From assembly GCF_009766085.1 (NCBI RefSeq), contig NZ_LMUF01000052.1, positions 553,253 through 617,252 on the forward strand: a stretch of DNA of 64,000 nt, written 5' to 3'. Every line of letters starts with the position of its first letter. Position 1 is the first letter of the stretch. Shown here one piece after another: positions 17,374 to 25,713 of this stretch. The stretch comes from Burkholderia sp. S171 (GTDB lineage: Bacteria > Pseudomonadota > Gammaproteobacteria > Burkholderiales > Burkholderiaceae). The notes beneath the pieces were generated by a model that saw nothing but the letters and a program-made list of their open reading frames with translations, did not search any database and was not told where the DNA came from. The position numbers and the translations under genes are program-made.

Positions 17374-18339
17374 TCAACTCAACGCAGCAAGGCACACCGT
17401 GACCGTGATCAGCGAAATGACGGTGGAAAACAGAATGGTGCTGGACGTCACTGCCGCTTCCCGCCGATAAAACTCCGCCAGCATGAACGGCCCCGTCCCC
17501 GTGGGTAACGCGCTGAGAATGACTGCCGTCTTCGCCCACAACGCGGGCAACGCGAACACATGAAACGCCAGCCACCCAGTCAGCAAGGGTTGCGCTACGA
17601 GCTTGGCGAAGACCAGCGCCGTGGTGGTCTTCAACTTCACTGCGCCGCCTTCTGACTTCTCGCCAAGGAATAGCCCAAGCGCCACGAGTGCGCACGGACT
17701 TGCCGCTGCACCCAGCAACTTGAGAAACGTGTCAGCACCACCCGAGATAGTGAGCCCCGCTCCACTGCATAGCCAGCCCGCGAACGGCGCGAACAACAAG
17801 GGATTGGTGATCAGCGACCTGAGCACCTTGCCGAACGTGGCGCCCCATCTCTTATCCGTCTGCAAACCCAGTTCTATCAACACGATACCTACGGCGAACA
17901 GCACGCATACCGTGAGGATCGTTGCAATCACTGCGGGCGCAAGGCTCGCGTGACCAAAGGCGAGCATGCATAACGGCAAGCCGATAAAACCCGTATTCGG
18001 ATAAGGATAAGCGGCGTTGAGACCGTCAAGGCTGGCATCGGCGAGATGACGTGACTGCTTTAATCGAATCAGCACGGTCAGCAGGAATACTCCGCCCGCA
18101 CCCAGACCAAACACAGCGATGAACGCAGGCTGATCGAGCGTATGCCATGGCGTGGTCGCCATGATGTCGAAGAGCAGCGCGGGCAATGCCAGATAAACCA
18201 CGAATCGATTCAATTCCGACGACGCATTCGGCCCCAGCCGATTGGTCTTGCGACACGCGTAACCCGCAAAGATCAACGCGAACACAGGAAGGATGATTCT
18301 GAGAAGTGGTGCGAAAAGCGACGAGACCAGCGACGACAT
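17374..18339 (-). CDS. AEC-family permease (auxin efflux carrier / malonate transporter type)
   Basis: Integral membrane transporter of about ten helices, 321 residues from the ATG at 18339 (a TTG five codons upstream is also possible). The family motifs are present: the N-terminal LPVFALIFAGYACRKTNRLG, the helix-breaking NTGFIGLPLC, and in the second half VALGLFLGE and PTGTGPFMLAEFY. Bacterial members move dicarboxylates such as malonate or export other acids. Substrate not predictable. An iteron-like repeat lies 75 bases upstream of the start. Confidence 0.85.
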   Translation of the reverse strand: MSSLVSSLFAPLLRIILPVFALIFAGYACRKTNRLGPNASSELNRFVVYLALPALLFDIMATTPWHTLDQPAFIAVFGLGAGGVFLLTVLIRLKQSRHLADASLDGLNAAYPYPNTGFIGLPLCMLAFGHASLAPAVIATILTVCVLFAVGIVLIELGLQTDKRWGATFGKVLRSLITNPLLFAPFAGWLCSGAGLTISGGADTFLKLLGAAASPCALVALGLFLGEKSEGGAVKLKTTTALVFAKLVAQPLLTGWLAFHVFALPALWAKTAVILSALPTGTGPFMLAEFYRREAAVTSSTILFSTVISLITVTVCLAALS

Positions 18340-18413
18340 GAGCAGCGGAGCCAAGTGAACGAGGCCAAGAGCATAGCGGCTGAATTCGCTTGCCGCAGAG
18401 CGAACTTTGTAAA

Positions 18414-18431
18414 GGTGAGCGATTTCGGGAG
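18414..18431 (+). repeat. Dispersed iteron (18.4 kb)
   Basis: GGTGAG-CGATTT-CGGGAG, an exact match to the origin iteron consensus GGTGAG-N6-CGGGA(G/C), 33 kb from the main array, upstream of the AEC permease gene. Confidence 0.85.
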
Positions 18432-18691
18432 TCGCGCGAGGTGAGTTGCATGACCTGACAAAAACTCACGCTTCACCTTATTTGCAAGTATCGCTAACTA
18501 GATCGGGGAGGTAACCGGGCTTCAACAAGTGCCTGAGGTATACCGCTGTGAGGCTTTATCTATAAGGCCTTTACGGCTTTCCCTCTAGCTCGCTCCGGGA
18601 TCTCCTAGTGGTTCGCAGAGGTGACACGCGACACAGTTTCGCTGCTCTGCTCGCGTCAGCGTGAAGTGAGTTACAGGTGAGTGACGCTATA

Positions 18692-18709
18692 GGTGAGGTT
18701 ATACGGGAG
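18692..18709 (+). repeat. Dispersed iteron (18.7 kb)
   Basis: GGTGAG-GTTATA-CGGGAG, an exact consensus match. It is preceded by the partial GGTGAG at 18676. Confidence 0.85.
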
Positions 18710-18894
18710 GGTGATCCTGCGATGTTGAGAAAGCACATGAAGAGCATCGAGCAAGTCTTGGGGCGTATTGCATGCAACACGTTAAAGTGTTCTCCATCAA
18801 TGAGTTGCGACCTGTTGTTAAAACAGTTGTCATGGCTGCAGGTGCGCTTTAAGTGCTTGCTGGCAGTGCTTTCCGATGACTTCGTCATGCTATA

Positions 18895-18912
18895 GGTGAG
18901 GCTATGCGGGAC
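18895..18912 (+). repeat. Dispersed iteron (18.9 kb)
   Basis: GGTGAG-GCTATG-CGGGAC, consensus with the C ending also seen in several origin copies. It lies 68 bases before the lipocalin start. Confidence 0.85.
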
Positions 18913-18979
18913 CTGGAAGTAACGGAATGAAGCTTGCTCATACAGCGACGCGTACCGCTTAAACACACCGAGGACCATT

Positions 18980-19546
18980 ATGAAATTCAAACGATCCGTC
19001 ACCATCGGCACAACGGCTTTGCTGGTGATCGGCGGACTGGGCCTGCTGGCCGCTTGCACAATGGGCGGCAGCAACAAGAGCGGCAACGCGCATGTGCCCG
19101 AGCCTGCGAAGCCGGTCGATCTCGATCGTTACCTGGGTCACTGGTACGAATTTGCACGCTACGAGAACCGCTTCGAACGCGGTTGCGAAGCGGTCACGGC
19201 GAACTATGCAAAGCGCGATGACGGCTTGGTCTCCATCATCAATTCATGCCGGACTGGCGGAGTGAACGGCGCATTCAGGTCGTCCGAAGGGAAGGCGAAG
19301 ATCGTGCCGGATTCGAACAATACGAAGCTGAAAGTGTCGTTCTTCGGACCGTTTTACGTGGGCAATTACTGGGTGCTCGATCACGCCGATGACTACACGT
19401 GGTCCATCGTCGGCGAACCAAGCGGCAAGTACCTGTGGATCCTGACGCGTGAAGCGAAACCATCGGCTGAGCAACGCACGGCATTGGTCAATCGCGCACG
19501 CTCGCTCGGCTACGACGTGACGTTGTTGCGAGAGACGCTGCATTGA
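18980..19546 (+). CDS. blc: Outer-membrane lipocalin (Blc type)
   Basis: 188-residue lipoprotein. The signal peptide ends in the lipobox LLAAC, with the cysteine near residue 26. The lipocalin signature GxW is present as YLGHWYEFARYENRFERGC, and conserved later strands include GNYWVLDHADDYTWSIVGEPSGKYLWILTR, with its closing basic residue. Blc proteins bind fatty acids or lysophospholipids at the outer membrane and are often induced in stationary phase. Stands alone; an iteron lies in its upstream region. Confidence 0.93.
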   Translation: MKFKRSVTIGTTALLVIGGLGLLAACTMGGSNKSGNAHVPEPAKPVDLDRYLGHWYEFARYENRFERGCEAVTANYAKRDDGLVSIINSCRTGGVNGAFRSSEGKAKIVPDSNNTKLKVSFFGPFYVGNYWVLDHADDYTWSIVGEPSGKYLWILTREAKPSAEQRTALVNRARSLGYDVTLLRETLH

Positions 19547-19600
19547 ATGCATCACGCGTGAATCTTTGCGACGCTCTCGCGCGAGGTGCTCAAGCACCGA

Positions 19601-19892
19601 TCACGCACCGATCAGGAAGCGTTCCTTGTTGCGCCCTGCCAGCCAGCCGGGTGGACGCCCGCGTCCGCTCCATGTCACGCCGGTCTTCGGATCCCGGCAC
19701 TTCGGCGGCAACGGCGCCTTCCTGGAAGGCCTGCCGCGCCTCGCTGAAAAACCCAGTTCTGCCGCGGTCAAGTCGTAGTCAACGATCTGCGCTTGATATC
19801 TTCAATCACAGCCTCGACTTCATTCTGCTGTGCAATCGCAACTTCCTTGTGCAGTTTTCAAGTTGTGCGGTCAGTTGCTTATAAGTGGCCAT
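19601..19892 (-). pseudogene. H-NS family protein gene, two frameshifts
   Basis: Reading from the ATG at 19892 gives MATYKQLTAQLE, the standard start of Burkholderia H-NS-type proteins, then the frame breaks at a run of four A (19855-19858). The next frame continues LHKEVAIAQQNEVEAVIEDIK and breaks again near 19787-19793. The third frame gives QIVDYDLTAAELGF and the DNA-binding end RDPKTGVTWSGRGRPPGWL, then NKERFLIGA and a stop at 19601. Adding one base at each break restores 97 codons plus stop, the usual family length. So this is either a recently inactivated xenogeneic silencer or a gene with two single-base sequencing errors. No intact H-NS gene is in the window. Confidence 0.85.
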
Positions 19893-20152
19893 AAGCTGCT
19901 CTCTGCGGTTCGGCATGCGCCCGAATTGAACATGGCGTGTAACGCCAGTTATCGGATCTTACTCGTCACCGTTTAGTCGTCGAGGGAGTCATATAGATGG
20001 CGCTCGAATACGGCTGCTATCGGAAAGGGTTCTACGCTGCGTCGGCGGATCATTTAAGCACGCCAGAAATGAGCTTCGAGGGAAGATTTACCTCAGCTTG
20101 TAACTCCGTGATACGAAACGGGAATTCAGACCAACTAACACATACACCCGCT

Positions 20153-20371
20153 TCAAACCAGCGAGCAGTTCAATCCGATGCTGGCTTCAAGCCGCTCGAG
20201 CCGTTCATTGATTCGCTGCATGCGAGATTGCTGCGCGGGCACAAGCGCACTGGATGCGACCAAATCAACCCGGTTACGCCAGTAAGACAAGGGGATGCGA
20301 TCGTCAGTGGAGATTCTTCCGATTACCTGCTCCAGATGGAGAATATCCGTTTCAATTTGCCGATGGTTCAT
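20153..20371 (-). CDS. Conserved-looking small cytosolic protein (72 aa)
   Basis: Helical, charged protein of 72 residues (starts MNHRQIETDILHLEQVIGRI, ends RINERLERLEASIGLNCSLV) with a heptad-like C-terminal helix. GGAG stands eight bases before the ATG, which favours this frame over the longer plus-strand frame overlapping it. I do not recognise a family. It lies alone between the broken H-NS gene and the LuxR regulator. Confidence 0.6.
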   Translation of the reverse strand: MNHRQIETDILHLEQVIGRISTDDRIPLSYWRNRVDLVASSALVPAQQSRMQRINERLERLEASIGLNCSLV

Positions 20372-20569
20372 TCACTACTCCAAGGTAGATGTTATTTTTA
20401 CTTTTTTATGAAACAAGTTCGGGACGACACACGGAACAGATAACCGTTTCCGGTGTCATAAACTGGATGCTCTGAAGTTCACACATGCGCGCTGCGCGCC
20501 GCCGGAGGTGGCAGCACAGGCCGTTGAAGGACTTCGCATAGAGTAACTAAACGGGCGGGGTGTTGTACA

Positions 20570-20585
20570 TTCCGCAAATGCGGAA
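20570..20585. promoter_or_regulatory. Palindrome TTCCGC-AAAT-GCGGAA
   Basis: A perfect 6-bp dyad 67 bases before the LuxR-type gene. A second looser dyad (GCCGA...TCGGC, about 20603-20621) follows. It is a candidate operator, possibly for autoregulation. Confidence 0.45.
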
Positions 20586-20651
20586 CAGTAAAAATGCAAT
20601 AAGGCCGACGTTTCAGATCGGCAAATTATCCGCATCACGGGGAGAAAATGG

Positions 20652-21725
20652 ATGCCATTTGAAAGCGACCAATATGACCAGACTGTTAACGATATATATG
20701 GAACGCTTACGCACCCTCACGGGTGGGCTGCGGTATGTGCAGCGATCGCCGGCTTGATTGGGGCACGCGCAGTCTCGATATCCGTAAGCGATAAGCAGCC
20801 CGCTAATGTTCATTCCGAGAGTTTCGGAAATCGAGAAAATACCGATTATTACGGCACCCCCGGATATCAACCGGCAGGACCGCCGGAGAATCCAATTGAA
20901 TCGTTTGCGCGCTGCGAATCGGATCAGAAAAGTGCTGAGCCCGGGAAGGTAAGCGCGTCGGGATATGTTTCAATTCGGCCTATTCTCGATTCTGGAGAGT
21001 CGTTGATCACGCTGGTCTGCGAGTTTGTATCGGAAGGGGCGGCTCTTATCGGGTCCGAGCCGCGCTGGCTCGATCGCCTGATGCCCCATCTTTCGCGCGC
21101 TGCACGACTCCAGGACGCACGTTATTTCGCGGCGCCCGGGCATTTCGTGCGTGTTCCCTTTCTCGACGAATGGCGTCAACCGGCCATGCTCGTCGCACTG
21201 ACCGGAAAGGTGCTCCGCTTTAACGACGCAGCCGCGCAGATGCTGGGGCGGACCCGGTTGGTTCAGGTCGTCGACGGCACGCTCGAACTGCAGGGCGCGG
21301 CGCAACGCCGGATTCTGGACAGTTGTCGGGCGGCGGCGGACGTGACACCGGCGTACAAGATGCTTCGGCTGACGGAGCAGCACGGTCAAGACGCGCTCTA
21401 CGTGTTTTATCACCCGGTCGCAGTGAGCCGCGGGCACGCCGCATTGCTCACGTTCTATCACCCGGATTCACCACCTATTGTCGATCCCGATCTGCTCGCG
21501 AGCGCGTTCGACCTCACGCCGGCTGAGTGCCGCGTGGCTTGTCATATCGCGGAAGGGCGTACGCCGAAGGAGATAGCCAACCAGACCGGCGTACAGCACG
21601 ACACCGTGCGCAAGCAGTTGCAAGCGATCTATCAGAAGACGGCAACGAATCGGCAGGTCGACCTGATTCGCCTGCTGCTCAACCTGCCCGCGCATCCGGC
21701 GCCGGATTGTCCGTCGCCGGCTTAG
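20652..21725 (+). CDS. LuxR-family transcriptional regulator
   Basis: 357 residues. The C-terminal ~65 residues form a LuxR/FixJ-type helix-turn-helix (FDLTPAECRVACHIAEGRTP, KEIANQTGVQHDTVRKQLQA, IYQKTATNRQVDLIRLL). The N-terminal ~280 residues have no autoinducer-binding signature and look like a PAS/GAF-like sensor with a segment LVALTGKVLRFNDAAAQML typical of PAS. A GGGGAGA ribosome-binding site precedes the ATG. Stands alone; target genes unknown. Confidence 0.85.
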   Translation: MPFESDQYDQTVNDIYGTLTHPHGWAAVCAAIAGLIGARAVSISVSDKQPANVHSESFGNRENTDYYGTPGYQPAGPPENPIESFARCESDQKSAEPGKVSASGYVSIRPILDSGESLITLVCEFVSEGAALIGSEPRWLDRLMPHLSRAARLQDARYFAAPGHFVRVPFLDEWRQPAMLVALTGKVLRFNDAAAQMLGRTRLVQVVDGTLELQGAAQRRILDSCRAAADVTPAYKMLRLTEQHGQDALYVFYHPVAVSRGHAALLTFYHPDSPPIVDPDLLASAFDLTPAECRVACHIAEGRTPKEIANQTGVQHDTVRKQLQAIYQKTATNRQVDLIRLLLNLPAHPAPDCPSPA

Positions 21726-21768
21726 AAGTTAGAGCTTTGTAGAGCCTTGGTTGGACAAAGCCCCGCCG

Positions 21769-22035
21769 TTACTTCGCCCTGCACGCGATCAACAAGCTGT
21801 TCTGGCCGTTGTCGCTGCTTTGATCGAGGACGTCGTAACTGCCCGCGCACAATGCGCGGGCATTTTCCTGGCAATTGCTCCAGCCGCCGTTAGACGGGCA
21901 CTGGATCATGGAAGTCGGGCGGCCATCGGATGAAAAGAGCGGCGGCGCGCTGCTGCACGCAGACAATACCGACACCGCAGCCGCAAGCGGCAACAGCGCC
22001 AGAAAACGCGATGCTCGTACGCTGGAAATCTTCAT
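21769..22035 (-). CDS. Small lipoprotein (88 aa)
   Basis: Signal peptide with lipobox LSAC at about residues 24-27, then a mature part of ~60 residues containing three further cysteines (MIQCPSNGGWSNCQENARAL, then CAG and IAC), probably disulfide-bonded in the periplasm. A purine-rich AAAAAGGGG precedes the ATG. No family recognised. Confidence 0.65.
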   Translation of the reverse strand: MKISSVRASRFLALLPLAAAVSVLSACSSAPPLFSSDGRPTSMIQCPSNGGWSNCQENARALCAGSYDVLDQSSDNGQNSLLIACRAK

Positions 22036-22156
22036 CCGGAACCCCTTTTTAATGCTGTTTTTATTGATTCCGCGAGTATGCCACGCGGAGCTTTCGGCTT
22101 GCCTCCTTGCAGCGCGGATCGTGTGATCGAACGGCCCCTTCGTGAATACGTTCGCG

Positions 22157-22405
22157 CTACTTTTGAAGCCCCCAGATATCGCTGTCGATCATCTCAACGC
22201 GGGCGTCGATTTTCGCTTTTACATCGGCGAGTGCCTGGTTGTAGAAATGCGCGCCGATGATCTTCGATAACTCGTCAAGCCATTCCTTCGCCTCGAACTG
22301 TCCAAGCCGGGTATCGAAGCGTTCTTGCGCCAGGCGCTGCAACTGGTCGATCGCAAGCGCCTCGTACTCGCGGGATAACACCGTCTTGTTCGTGTCTTTG
22401 TTCAT
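22157..22405 (-). CDS. DUF2164 family protein
   Basis: 82-residue cytosolic protein. The DUF2164 pattern is visible: LSREYEALAIDQLQRLAQER in the first helix, then LGQFEAKEWLDELSKIIGAH and FYNQALADVKAKI. Function unknown. It is 18 bases upstream of the sigma-54 activator gene's end and on the same strand as that gene, but downstream of it, so it could be co-transcribed. Confidence 0.75.
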   Translation of the reverse strand: MNKDTNKTVLSREYEALAIDQLQRLAQERFDTRLGQFEAKEWLDELSKIIGAHFYNQALADVKAKIDARVEMIDSDIWGLQK

Positions 22406-22423
22406 GTGTTTTTGCTCATTGAT

Positions 22424-23869
22424 CTAAACCTCGATGCCCAGTGCGACGATCTTCTTGTACATCGTCGCCCGGCCAATGCCAATCCGCTGCGCCGCCTCGG
22501 CTACACGACCGCCGCTTGCGCGCAGCGCTTCTGAGAGGAAACGCTTTTCGAAGGCCGCCATGGCTTCGGCGTAGGACGCTGCATCGGTTTCCTCCGGCGC
22601 GCCCGCGGATTCAGGCGATGCCGCCACGCCCACTGAACCCATGAACGCGCCGAGCGCGCGGGCATCGATATGTTCACTGTCCGACAACATCACCGCACGC
22701 TCCAGCACGTTGCGCAACTCGCGCACGTTGCCGGGCCACGAATACGCGGCGAGCAGGCGCCGAGCGTCGTCATGGAGCACGAACTGGCCGGCGTGACGCG
22801 GGCGGGCATCGGCGGAAAGCTCTTCGAGCATGGCGTACACCAGCGCCTCGATATCCCCCGCCCGCTCGCGCAACGGCGGCGCGTGGATAGACAGCACGTT
22901 CAGCCGATAAAACAAGTCCGCGCGAAACCGGCCGCTGGCCACCAGCGCCGGCAAATCCGCCGACGTCGCCGCGATGATCCGGACATCCGTGCGCACGATC
23001 CGGTTCGACCCCAGCGGCTCGAACTCCTTCTCTTGCAACACGCGCAGCAACTTGCCCTGCAGCACGAGCGGCATATCGCCGATTTCATCGAGGAAGAGCG
23101 TGCCGCCATCGGCCAGTTCGAACTTGCCCACACGGCCCTTGCGATCCGCGCCCGTGTAGGCGCCCGCCGCCGCGCCGAAAAACTCCACTTCGAGCAAGGT
23201 GTCCGGAATCGCCGCGACGTTCACGCTCACGAGCGGCCGCGCGGCGCGCGCAGATGCGCCGTGAATTGCGTGCGCCAGCAGCTCCTTGCCCGTGCCCGTT
23301 TCGCCGGACAACAGCACGGGCGAATCGACTTGCGCCGCGCGTCGCGCCTGGCGTTTGACATCGAGGCTCGCGGCACTCGTCCCCACGAAACTCGCGAACG
23401 TATATTTGGCGCGCCGCGCTTGCGCGAGCGATTGCCGTGTCGCGATCAGTTCCTGCTGCACGCGCGAGTAGTGCGAAAAGAGCGGCGTCAGCGCCTTCAT
23501 TTCATCGAAGAGCGCAAAACCAATTGCCCCGACCGTCTGGCCGAAATCGTCCTTCAGCGGCAAGCGCGTAACGACCAGCGGCTCGCGATCCGTTTCAAGC
23601 AGATCGAGCAGGATCGGCTTGCCCGTTGTCACGACTTCGCGCATCAGGCTGTTCGGGATCACCGATTCGCAATCGCGGCCGATCGCCTCTTGCGGATCCG
23701 AAAACCCGAAGCGTGCCGCGTAGCGTTTATTGATCCAGACGACCCGCGCTTCTTTGTCGACAATAAAAGTGCCTTCGCTAAAATTCTCGAAGGTCTTGAA
23801 AAGCGAATCCATCGCGCGACGCAAAACGTCGCTGTAATCGACGGGGACATGCGTCCAGTCGTTATGCAT
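22424..23869 (-). CDS. Sigma-54-dependent activator with PAS domain
   Basis: Bacterial enhancer-binding protein, 481 residues. A PAS-type sensor covers about 20-135 (EGTFIVDKEARVVWINKRYA). The AAA+ domain has Walker A GETGTGKE, the sigma-54 contact loop as GAYTGA rather than the usual GAFTGA, Walker B GGTLFLDEIGD and the arginine-finger region FRADLFYRLNVL. A Fis-type helix-turn-helix closes the protein (GGRVAEAAQRIGIGRATMYK). It is divergent from a permease and 3-hydroxybutyrate dehydrogenase gene and a sigma-54 promoter lies between, so it very likely activates those genes in response to a small molecule bound by the PAS domain. Confidence 0.93.
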   Translation of the reverse strand: MHNDWTHVPVDYSDVLRRAMDSLFKTFENFSEGTFIVDKEARVVWINKRYAARFGFSDPQEAIGRDCESVIPNSLMREVVTTGKPILLDLLETDREPLVVTRLPLKDDFGQTVGAIGFALFDEMKALTPLFSHYSRVQQELIATRQSLAQARRAKYTFASFVGTSAASLDVKRQARRAAQVDSPVLLSGETGTGKELLAHAIHGASARAARPLVSVNVAAIPDTLLEVEFFGAAAGAYTGADRKGRVGKFELADGGTLFLDEIGDMPLVLQGKLLRVLQEKEFEPLGSNRIVRTDVRIIAATSADLPALVASGRFRADLFYRLNVLSIHAPPLRERAGDIEALVYAMLEELSADARPRHAGQFVLHDDARRLLAAYSWPGNVRELRNVLERAVMLSDSEHIDARALGAFMGSVGVAASPESAGAPEETDAASYAEAMAAFEKRFLSEALRASGGRVAEAAQRIGIGRATMYKKIVALGIEV

Positions 23870-24070
23870 CCAGTGTCTCGTGAGGTTTTCTCGATATGGA
23901 GACAGGGTATCTCGAAACGTGGAAATACGGCAAGATCGCCGTCAAACATTATGTGACCGGCCGTTCGGGCGAGTTTTGCGTCACGGCGCTGTCTCGATTG
24001 GTGGACATTATTTGAAGCACGCTCCGCTCGCCGGAACCGCGCGCCCTTGCTGGACAACGGTTACCGGTCT

Positions 24071-24088
24071 TTGGCATGAATGCTGCAT
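24071..24088 (+). promoter_or_regulatory. Sigma-54 promoter (-24/-12)
   Basis: TTGGCATGAATGCTGCAT has GG (24073-24074) and GC (24085-24086) exactly ten bases apart, the invariant spacing of RpoN promoters (TGGCAC-N5-TTGCA). It sits ~90 bases before the permease start. An imperfect inverted repeat (TTTCTCGATA / TATCTCGAAA, about 23887-23917, 8 of 10 paired) roughly 170 bases upstream could be the activator's enhancer site. Confidence 0.75.
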
Positions 24089-24177
24089 AGAGGGCGCACC
24101 CTTTTCCGAACGGCGATTACTTTTACTATTACTTTTGCCATCGCTTGCCGGGACACACAACAACTAACGGAGACTTC

Positions 24178-25578
24178 ATGTCGTTCATCATCGTCCTCGC
24201 CGCTTTGGCGTTTCTCATGCTGGCCGCTTATCGCGGCTACAGCGTGATCCTGGTGGCGCCGCTCGCCGCGCTCGCAGCAGTCCTGCTGACCGAACCCGCG
24301 GCCGTCGCACCGGTGTTTTCCGGCATCTTCATGGAGAAGATGGTCGGCTTCGTGAAGCTGTATTTCCCGGTGTTCCTGCTCGGCGCCGTATTCGGCAAAG
24401 TGGTGGAATTGTCGGGATTCTCCGAATCCATCGTGGCCGCCGCCATTCGATACATCGGCAAGACGCGCGTCAATGCGGTGATTGTCGCGGTGTGCGCGTT
24501 GCTCACTTACGGCGGTGTGTCGCTGTTCGTGGTCGTGTTCGCGGTCTATCCGTTCGCGGCCGAAATGTACCGGCAGAGCAATATCCCGAAGCGGCTGATG
24601 CCCGGCGCCATCGCGCTCGGAGCGTTCTCCTTCACCATGGATTCGCTGCCGGGCACACCGCAGATCCAGAACATCATTCCCACGACGTTCTTCAAGACCA
24701 CCGGTTGGGCTGCGCCGTGGCTTGGCACTATCGGCTCGCTGTTTATCGTGGTGGTCGGGTTGTCGTTCCTCGAGTGGCGCCGCCGTTCGGTGATGGCCAC
24801 GGGCGAAGGCTACGGCACGTCGCTCGTGAACGAGCCGGAGCGCGTGGAAAGCGCGCATCTGCCGAATCCGCTGCTTGCTGTTGCACCGCTCGTGCTGGTG
24901 GGCGTCGCGAACTTCGTGCTGACCAAGCTGATCCCCGTCTGGTACGGCGCGAGTTATACCGTCGCGGACAACGTGCTGCCGGGCATTCATGCGCCCGTCG
25001 TCACGCCAATCAAATCGGTCGTCGCCATCTGGGCTGTGGAAGGCGCGTTGCTGCTTGGCATCCTGATGGTCGTATTGACGGCGTTCGGACGCGTGCGCGA
25101 ACGCTTCGCGGCAGGAACGAAAGCGGCGGTCGGCGGTGCGTTGCTTGCCTCATTGAACACCGCGTCCGAGTATGGTTTCGGCGGCGTGATCGCTGCATTG
25201 CCGGGGTTTATCGTGGTCAGCGATGCGCTCAAGAGCATTCCGAATCCGCTCGTAAACGCGGCTGTCTCGGTGAGTTCGCTGGCTGGCATCACAGGCTCGG
25301 CATCGGGCGGCATGAGCATCGCGCTGGCGGCCATGTCCGATACGTTCATCAAGGGCGCGGAAGCGGCGCACATTCCGCTGGAGGTGCTGCATCGGGTGGT
25401 CGCCATGGCGAGTGGCGGCATGGACACGCTGCCGCATAACGGCGCAGTGATCACGTTGCTGGCCGTGACCGGATTGACGCACCGCGAGTCGTATCGCGAC
25501 ATCTTCGCCGTGACGATCATCAAGACGCTGGCCGTGTTTTTCGTGATCGCGGTGTACTACATGACCGGGCTGGTTTAA
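24178..25578 (+). CDS. GntP-family permease, probable 3-hydroxybutyrate uptake
   Basis: 466-residue integral membrane symporter with about 12-14 hydrophobic segments from the first residues on. The ATG at 24178 follows CGGAGAC and is preferred over an upstream in-frame start at 24145. Conserved GntP-type parts include TMDSLPGTPQIQNIIPTTFF and SASGGMSIALAAMSDTF. The substrate is inferred from the sigma-54 promoter and the 3-hydroxybutyrate dehydrogenase gene that follows; related GntP proteins of this group import D-beta-hydroxybutyrate. Confidence 0.85.
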   Translation: MSFIIVLAALAFLMLAAYRGYSVILVAPLAALAAVLLTEPAAVAPVFSGIFMEKMVGFVKLYFPVFLLGAVFGKVVELSGFSESIVAAAIRYIGKTRVNAVIVAVCALLTYGGVSLFVVVFAVYPFAAEMYRQSNIPKRLMPGAIALGAFSFTMDSLPGTPQIQNIIPTTFFKTTGWAAPWLGTIGSLFIVVVGLSFLEWRRRSVMATGEGYGTSLVNEPERVESAHLPNPLLAVAPLVLVGVANFVLTKLIPVWYGASYTVADNVLPGIHAPVVTPIKSVVAIWAVEGALLLGILMVVLTAFGRVRERFAAGTKAAVGGALLASLNTASEYGFGGVIAALPGFIVVSDALKSIPNPLVNAAVSVSSLAGITGSASGGMSIALAAMSDTFIKGAEAAHIPLEVLHRVVAMASGGMDTLPHNGAVITLLAVTGLTHRESYRDIFAVTIIKTLAVFFVIAVYYMTGLV

Positions 25579-25595
25579 GGCTTTTGGTTTTGTCC

Positions 25596-25634
25596 TTTGC
25601 ATCGGCGGCTTCAGTTAGCAGCCGCCGATGCAAA
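25596..25634. repeat. 14-bp perfect hairpin between permease and dehydrogenase genes
   Basis: TTTGCATCGGCGGC at 25596-25609 and its exact inverse at 25621-25634 with an 11-base loop. No T-run follows. It lies 17 bases after the permease stop, so it may be a terminator without U-tract, an mRNA-stabilising hairpin, or an attenuator setting the ratio between the two genes. Confidence 0.7.
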
Positions 25635-25713
25635 CCAACATCGCGCATCCGCATCTGGCAAACTTTGCGGCAGCCGCTTTCGCGTCCCTATTCCTCCCCC
25701 ACAGGACTTCACC

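Larger units (their letters stand above)
18340..18979. other. Gene-free region with three dispersed replication iterons
   Basis: I see no credible gene in these 640 bases. It holds three full copies of the origin iteron on the plus strand (18414-18431, 18692-18709, 18895-18912), degenerate partial copies near 18440 and 18676, an inverted pair of half-sites (AAACTCACGCTTCACCTT near 18460-18480), and a 23-base motif at 18487-18509 shared with the region before 33923. Confidence 0.7.

Noticed and set aside
19997..20443. 148-codon plus-strand frame
   Set aside because: No domain or ribosome-binding site; the opposite strand holds a better small gene (20153-20371) with GGAG in place.
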